Below, in pieces: positions 59,234 to 64,000 of a stretch of DNA of 64,000 bases. The notes under the pieces are model-generated. The model made no database searches and was not told the DNA's origin. It saw nothing but the letters and a program-made list of their open reading frames with translations. How positions within the stretch are numbered: the first letter of the stretch is position 1; each line of letters starts with the position of its first letter. The stretch is from Coprinellus micaceus (lineage: Eukaryota > Basidiomycota > Agaricomycetes > Agaricales > Psathyrellaceae): positions 930,001 through 994,000 of the forward strand of contig OX596345.1 of assembly GCA_951394405.1 (NCBI GenBank). The letters run 5' to 3'. The position numbers and the translations under genes are program-made.

Positions 59234-61998
59234 TCATTTCATGGTTAGTCCAAGTTCTAGGTGCAAAGGCCATCGCACTACATTGATGCAAAGTGTACGT
59301 ACTCTATATAGTGGTTGGTGGAGGCCGGCAGACGGTACTACACTCCGGGGACCGGGGATGGAACATGGATCTGCTCTCGCCGATTGACACATCCACCAGT
59401 TTATCGAGTTCCAACTCCTCCAGCCTATGAACGCACCAGCCAAGCTCCTTCGCTCTGGCCAAAATTCCCGTCCTCCAACGGATACATGCGGCATGGCATT
59501 TTGAGCCTGGTGCTTGTTGCATTGCACGTTGGGTTGGAGAGGGTGGGTTGGAGTCGCACTGAGTTTTGGATGGTTAAGCCTGTGTATATCCGGATGGTTT
59601 TGATGTTGGTACTGTCACTCACCCCCATCGCCTGATGAATTCTCGCATATATCCCTCGAACCAGCCAGTCGTGAGACCCCAATTTCTCTCTAGATGGCCC
59701 AGTGCTGTTGATATTGTCACTATGGGGTAGGCCCGACCCATCAGAGTAAAGCTCCGAGAGGGAACTCGTGGTCCACCAAGCTACATCACAAGCAGCAAGC
59801 TCAGCCTTGGAGCGCTCACTCAAAGGGGCTAAGATTTCTGGGGACTCCTCCATGAGCACGTCGAGCCTGAAGAATGCTTCAATAAACCTAACAAGGTCTG
59901 CAGGGGCAGAACAAGGAACAGTGGGTCCCTTATCTAGGGTCAATGCACTCTGGTGTTAGTCAACCATGACACAAGAGACGAGGGGAGATGTGACCAACTT
60001 TTCAGCACTGCGAGGATTATTTCTGCAAAAAAGGAATCATATGCCGTTCCGTTGACGTAGAGGCCTCCACAGCGGGATGGTGAGGACAGGAAGTCGGTCA
60101 GCGATTTGTGATAAATTGTGATACAAGAGGATGTGTTGTTCCGCGGTGGGACAGAGATGAGGGAAGTGATGGGTGCCAAACGAAAATTGAGCTCTCCCTC
60201 CACATTTTCGAAGAACTGCCTGCAGAAGTCGGCAGAAGGGGGGTCACCAAACATAAATGGACGATGTGCAGAGGCGATGCAGAGTATCCATTTCACAACC
60301 AAATGAGGGTCGTCCTGGGTGTTGTGAGCACGCTTGATGATATGGTGATATAACACATCGAGCGTCGCGAAAGGGTTCGCCCTGGTGTTCAGCGGGTCCA
60401 ACTGCAAGACCTCAGCTAGTTGAAGCTGAGGCACCCCAGCCTCAACCCATCGAATGATAGTGGTAGGGACGATGAACTGGCCTGAGGACATCTCTACCAG
60501 GCGATCGAGGGCGGGCTGCCCCGGCCACAATGAACTGGAGATCCCGGCACGGCGTCGGATATGGGCGAACTTTGACACGAGGAAACGCTCAACGTCCGCA
60601 TCGGGGTTGTACTTGGAGTCGAGGAAGAGCTCGACGGTGGCATCCTGTGCGTCAGTGGCAAAAAAGTCGGTAATGTTGGCTTCTGGGCGGCTGGCGACAA
60701 AGATAAGGAAAGGAAAGGAGGGACTCTGGGAGAGAGTGAGGAGAACGCGAAGGATCTCGATTTGGTCTTCTTCAGCCGTCCCAGGTATCTGCTGATCCTC
60801 TGGGGCATGAGGCAGCGCTGCCACAACTTCATCCAGGCCGTCGATGATGACAATCTTCGGCCAGCCCGCCCTGTTTCCCGGGTCACCAATATTCTGGAAA
60901 GGTTGGAGGATGAGGCAATCGGCCTGCTCCTTCAGGTTCTTGCGGAAGATGTCGGGGTGTCGGTCGACGGCCGCGTGCAGGTGGGCCTTGAATTGATGAA
61001 GGGCATCGACTTGGGACATGTGGTATGCGAGAGTTGCGATGAGGCCACGCTTTGAGCTCCTCTCAGCCGAACCTGCGAACGACGAGAAGAAGAAGGTTGC
61101 CGCCAACAATCCTCCGCCCTTGCACGTCTCCGCGACGGAGCCAGCGATGGCCGTCTTCCCCGATCCCGCGGGCCCACTGAGCCACATGATCTTCTTCGGC
61201 TCCTCGTCTCCCTCCCCATGCTTAATCCAGCTGAGGATATCCTCACGAATGGCGACTCGAGTCTCCTCATGGCACGCTGGAGCATTCCATCGCTCGTCAG
61301 AGTTATGCGCTGCTCCGTGAGCAATGTGAGGGCTTAGGTCTACGGTCCTATTCATCAATACCTCTGCATAGACGAGCGGCCCGAAAGACATACATTCGAA
61401 AAGGGTCTTTGAATACGCAAAACTGTTATTGAAATTTGACAGTGAGGTTCGAGACGGCGAAGTCGCGGGCATTTGAGAAATAGCTGGAGCTGGCGGCCAA
61501 AGGAGTAGTGAGAGAGGGTGGGGTGAACACATGCCTGGCTGGTGGCGTTCGAGCCTCATTGGATGCAAGAGTAGCTGGATAAGCTGCCTGTGGACCCAAT
61601 CCGCCGGTCGTACTGCACCGACCGTCGAGGCCAGTTGGTTGATCCAGGGCGTCAGCCAATGGCGTATGGTGACATGGTGGCCGGGGCGCCTCGAACGAGG
61701 GCCTCTCTCCTGGTGTTCGGCGTCCAGTTGGCCCAGAGGGTCTGCTATCTCGTGTTTCGTCGTTGCCTTCGTCACGGTTGAGGTCGGCCATGGACAGGCC
61801 AGGCGTAACGGTCACAACTTGACTCGGAGGTAAGAGCCCGGCGGTCGTGGATGGATGAGCAGAACTGGAGGCAGCCGCTTTATATGCGCCTCCGTAGTGG
61901 CCAGGGTCCTGATTCCCGGTGGATCGATCTCCACTCCTGGAACGACTTCGGAGAAGGGACTTGAATTTGCGACCGAGTGTGCGGAAGGGGGAAGGCAT
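59234..61998 (-). CDS. NACHT-domain STAND NTPase (copy B)
   Basis: A second NACHT NTPase. Exon 1 (61998-61441) encodes MPSPFRTLGRKFKSLLRSRS, an Arg/Ser-rich start, then a disordered Pro-rich leader of about 185 residues. After an intron with a weak donor (61440 to ~61362) comes APACHEETRVAIREDILSWI. Walker A is GPAGSGKTAIAGSVAE (near residue 249) and Walker B is IVIIDGLDEVV. FPFLIFVASRPEANITDFF and a winged-helix-like CITIYHKSLTDFL follow. A join 60009|59949 continues into LDKGPTVPCSAPADLVRFIE, ending near HQAMG at 59623. The terminal exon (about 59300-59530) is uncertain in frame, so the 3' boundary is approximate. No C-terminal repeats are seen. The HNH nuclease gene lies 460 bp upstream on the same strand. 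Confidence 0.8.
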
Positions 61999-62458
61999 GT
62001 CTGGAAGGACGAATGAGGGAGAACGTCGTGAAGGATAGGGAACGGGGAGGCGGATAGGAGAGACGAGTTTAATGTGGAGGTGGAAGAGATGGAGAGAAAA
62101 GCAGCGCCGCCCTCTAGGGGCACCGCCCTTCATTCAAGTTGTGAATGAGGCAAGCCTCGTGTTCTATGTCACAACCCAGATAAGGCCCAATAAACGTGAC
62201 ATATGTCACGGGCGCTTAAATTCAAATTGGAACAACTTCCCTCCCCGAGTCACGTCATTCACGCTGTTTTAATACTCATTGTTGTTGAAGTACAGGCGCT
62301 TAACGCGGCGCTATCTTATCGCAAGGCCTTGTCTCAGCCATCCTGGCCTAACCTGTGACGCGTCAACTGTGCAACATTTATTACGGGATACCAAAAGAGT
62401 GGCCGTGGAAGGGTCATAGTTACATCTACCTACCTTCCTGATGCATGTGTTGAATCTA
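61999..62458. promoter_or_regulatory. spacer between HNH gene and NACHT copy B
   Basis: The NACHT promoter. It contains a perfect decamer GGGCGCTTAA (62210-62219) and a near copy (GGCGCTTAA, about 62295). The palindrome GACATATGTC also lies here (62198-62207). No gene is seen. Confidence 0.5.
62210..62219 (+). promoter_or_regulatory. recurrent decamer GGGCGCTTAA
   Basis: Exact copy about 210 bp upstream of the NACHT copy B ATG, with a near copy at about 62295. Confidence 0.45.
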
Positions 62459-63899
62459 TTAATAAGGTAGGACACATCGTTGAAGGTGACCTGTGAAAAG
62501 CTCGGCGGAGGAGCCATCGGGAGCTAGGACAGAAAGCTCCTCGAGATCGCGGTCATGTTTATCCATGTACTCGGCGGCGCCCGACATGTGCGCCACCTTG
62601 CATATCGCGGCGTGCAGCTTCAGATATCTCGGGTCGGGTAACTCCAGTTCAGGATCTGGTGAGGTGAATGTGATCTCGGTGGTGATCACACTCCGGAATT
62701 GTGTCACAGTCCGTATGAAATATGTGTTCACGGGTTGACCCTGCAGTGCAGCCATATGGTCAGAGCTCGCTTTATAGACCCCTTATCGAAGGTTGTGGCA
62801 CTCACCTCCGCCTCTTCAAACCACAGGCTCAAAGCATCAAACTCTCCATGCACATCTGATGCCAGTGTTAACCCGTTCGACAGTCTGTGAATGTTGGCTC
62901 CATTGAGCTCTTTAAGGCCTTCGATGCCACTGAACGCGGAGATGTACTTCCACAACTTTTCGGTGTATGATTTCTGATACAAGTAAGACATGGTTGGGGG
63001 TGGATAAATGCTCAACTGACCTGAGATGCGTTCTCCAGACCTTGGTTGGTGGACGGAGGGAAAATGTGGCAGAAATTTGTCCGAGTGGCCATTGTGCCTT
63101 GTTCCAGAGCTTCTCTGGCCACAGGTGCATCCCGAGATGCGCTATCAACGCACCCGGTGGCCATGCAGCGATACCCATCGCGCTTGAGAGCCTTCCGAAA
63201 CGCTTAACGGCGTCAGGGTATGGGCGAAGGGACGGACTCACAGCGCGTTTCGCAGCTGTATGATCTTTAGGCTCTGTCTCGATCGGGCCGGAGAATATGT
63301 TCCTGTTTTGGTCGAACGACGGACGGCTCGGGTGTTCAGAGGGTGCTGGTGTTGCCCCCTTGTCCTGTCGGACTGTCTGATACGTTAATCGGGCTGAGCG
63401 GGGTAAAAGCAAATCACTGACAGAGGCGGACAATATGATTTAGATAGAGTTCAGCCAACTGATTCATTTTTTCTCTGGACCCCCCGCACCCGGTGATCTC
63501 GTCGGCGACCATGTGCTTGCCGTTAGTCTCAGGTGTTTCGGTGAGGAAGTACCCAAGACATCGCCCATATACAACACCCTTCGCATATTTCTCTTGTTGC
63601 TCTTTGGTCGTCGCGCCGTCTTTCGAGAGCTGAGCGGCTTCCTCATGTATCAAGCACTGGTCGTAGGCATCGTGGAGGCCCGCGTCTTCGACAATGTCGA
63701 AGGGGTTTAGAGGAAGGGGTTGGTTGTTTTTAACGGCGGGAACAAAGGCGGGGATGGTGGCGGACATGAGGAGAGGTTGGGCCGGGTCACTCAGATAACC
63801 GTCAAACTGCATGATGGCTGCCGCACGGCCGCTGGGTGGATCAAAGTCCGACCACTCTGCAGGACTCTGCAAGGTCGACCCGTTGGCCGTCTTCTCCAT
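62459..63899 (-). CDS. HNH nuclease-domain protein (HNH_2 type)
   Basis: A predicted endonuclease-fold protein of the HNH_2 type that is expanded in mushroom fungi; its role is unknown. Exons 63899-63422, 63372-63242, 63191-63021, 62973-62806 and 62740-62459 join in phase to 409 residues. The N-terminal ~200 residues are family-specific, followed by a Pro/Ser-rich linker (TPAPSEHPSRPSFDQNRN). The nuclease core is ALKRDGYRCMATG, then NFCHIFPPS (the His of the HNH), then ANIHRLSNGLTLASDVHGEF and LWFEEA, typical of the family's second half. It ends near DLEELSVLAPDGSSA. The start MEKTANGSTLQSP is plausible, but an upstream exon could lie outside the window. Lies directly upstream of NACHT copy B. 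Confidence 0.85.
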
Positions 63900-64000
63900 A
63901 TCCCTCCAACGTCTTCGAGCGCCCAACTGCCAGACAACAGACAGCGATTCAAATGAACCACCTATGGCCACTGACACGGTTCCCCTATACTGGGGTGCGC

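Overview
The window is nuclear DNA of a filamentous fungus, almost certainly a mushroom-forming basidiomycete (Agaricomycetes). Genes are split by many short introns of roughly 45-65 bp with GT..AG ends and CTRAY-like branch sites. The gene families (expanded NACHT NTPases, HNH_2 nucleases, F-box/LRR proteins, paired O-fucosyltransferase-like proteins, RNI-like proteins) are typical of that class. No phage, plasmid, CRISPR, rRNA or convincing tRNA was seen. I joined exons by hand, checking splice sites and reading-frame phase. Where stated, exon lengths sum to a whole number of codons.

Layout, left to right. 0.4-2.9 kb: two tiny multi-exon genes for single-membrane-segment proteins (minus), separated by a long inverted repeat. 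3.2-4.5 kb: a GH53 endo-galactanase (minus). 5.0-6.7 kb: an LRR/RNI-like protein (plus). 7.4-10.8 kb: nucleoporin Nup96 without a Nup98 part (plus). 10.9-14.3 kb: two tandem GH16 glucanases (minus) sharing a 9-nt micro-exon. 14.5-19.2 kb: two tandem BSC6-like MFS transporters (minus). 20.0-20.6 kb: a small polytopic membrane protein (minus). 22.5-25.0 kb: a bHLH transcription factor (plus). 27.1-30.4 kb: a CSC1/OSCA-type channel whose ATG is split by an intron (minus). 31.2-34.5 kb: an OPT oligopeptide transporter (minus).

36.0-38.4 kb: a NACHT NTPase (minus). 39.2-41.9 kb: two tandem F-box proteins (minus). 42.7-44.2 kb: a divergent histone H2A/H2B pair. 46.0-50.2 kb: two tandem O-fucosyltransferase-like type II membrane proteins (plus). 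51.4-54.5 kb: a KHA1-type K+/H+ antiporter (plus). 55.0-55.8 kb: a GFA/CENP-V zinc protein (minus). 57.5-58.3 kb: a MAPEG protein (plus). 59.2-62.0 kb: a second NACHT NTPase (minus). 62.5-63.9 kb: an HNH nuclease-domain protein (minus), reaching almost to the window edge.

There is no single pathway cluster. Housekeeping genes (Nup96, histones, KHA1, CSC1) alternate with accessory genes, many as fresh tandem pairs. GH53 and GH16 act on plant or fungal wall polysaccharides. The MFS, OPT and CSC1 proteins are membrane transporters or channels. The most intriguing accessory neighbourhood is the NACHT-HNH pair at the right end. A second unexplained signal is a decamer (GGGCGCTTAA) found six times, often just upstream of start codons.
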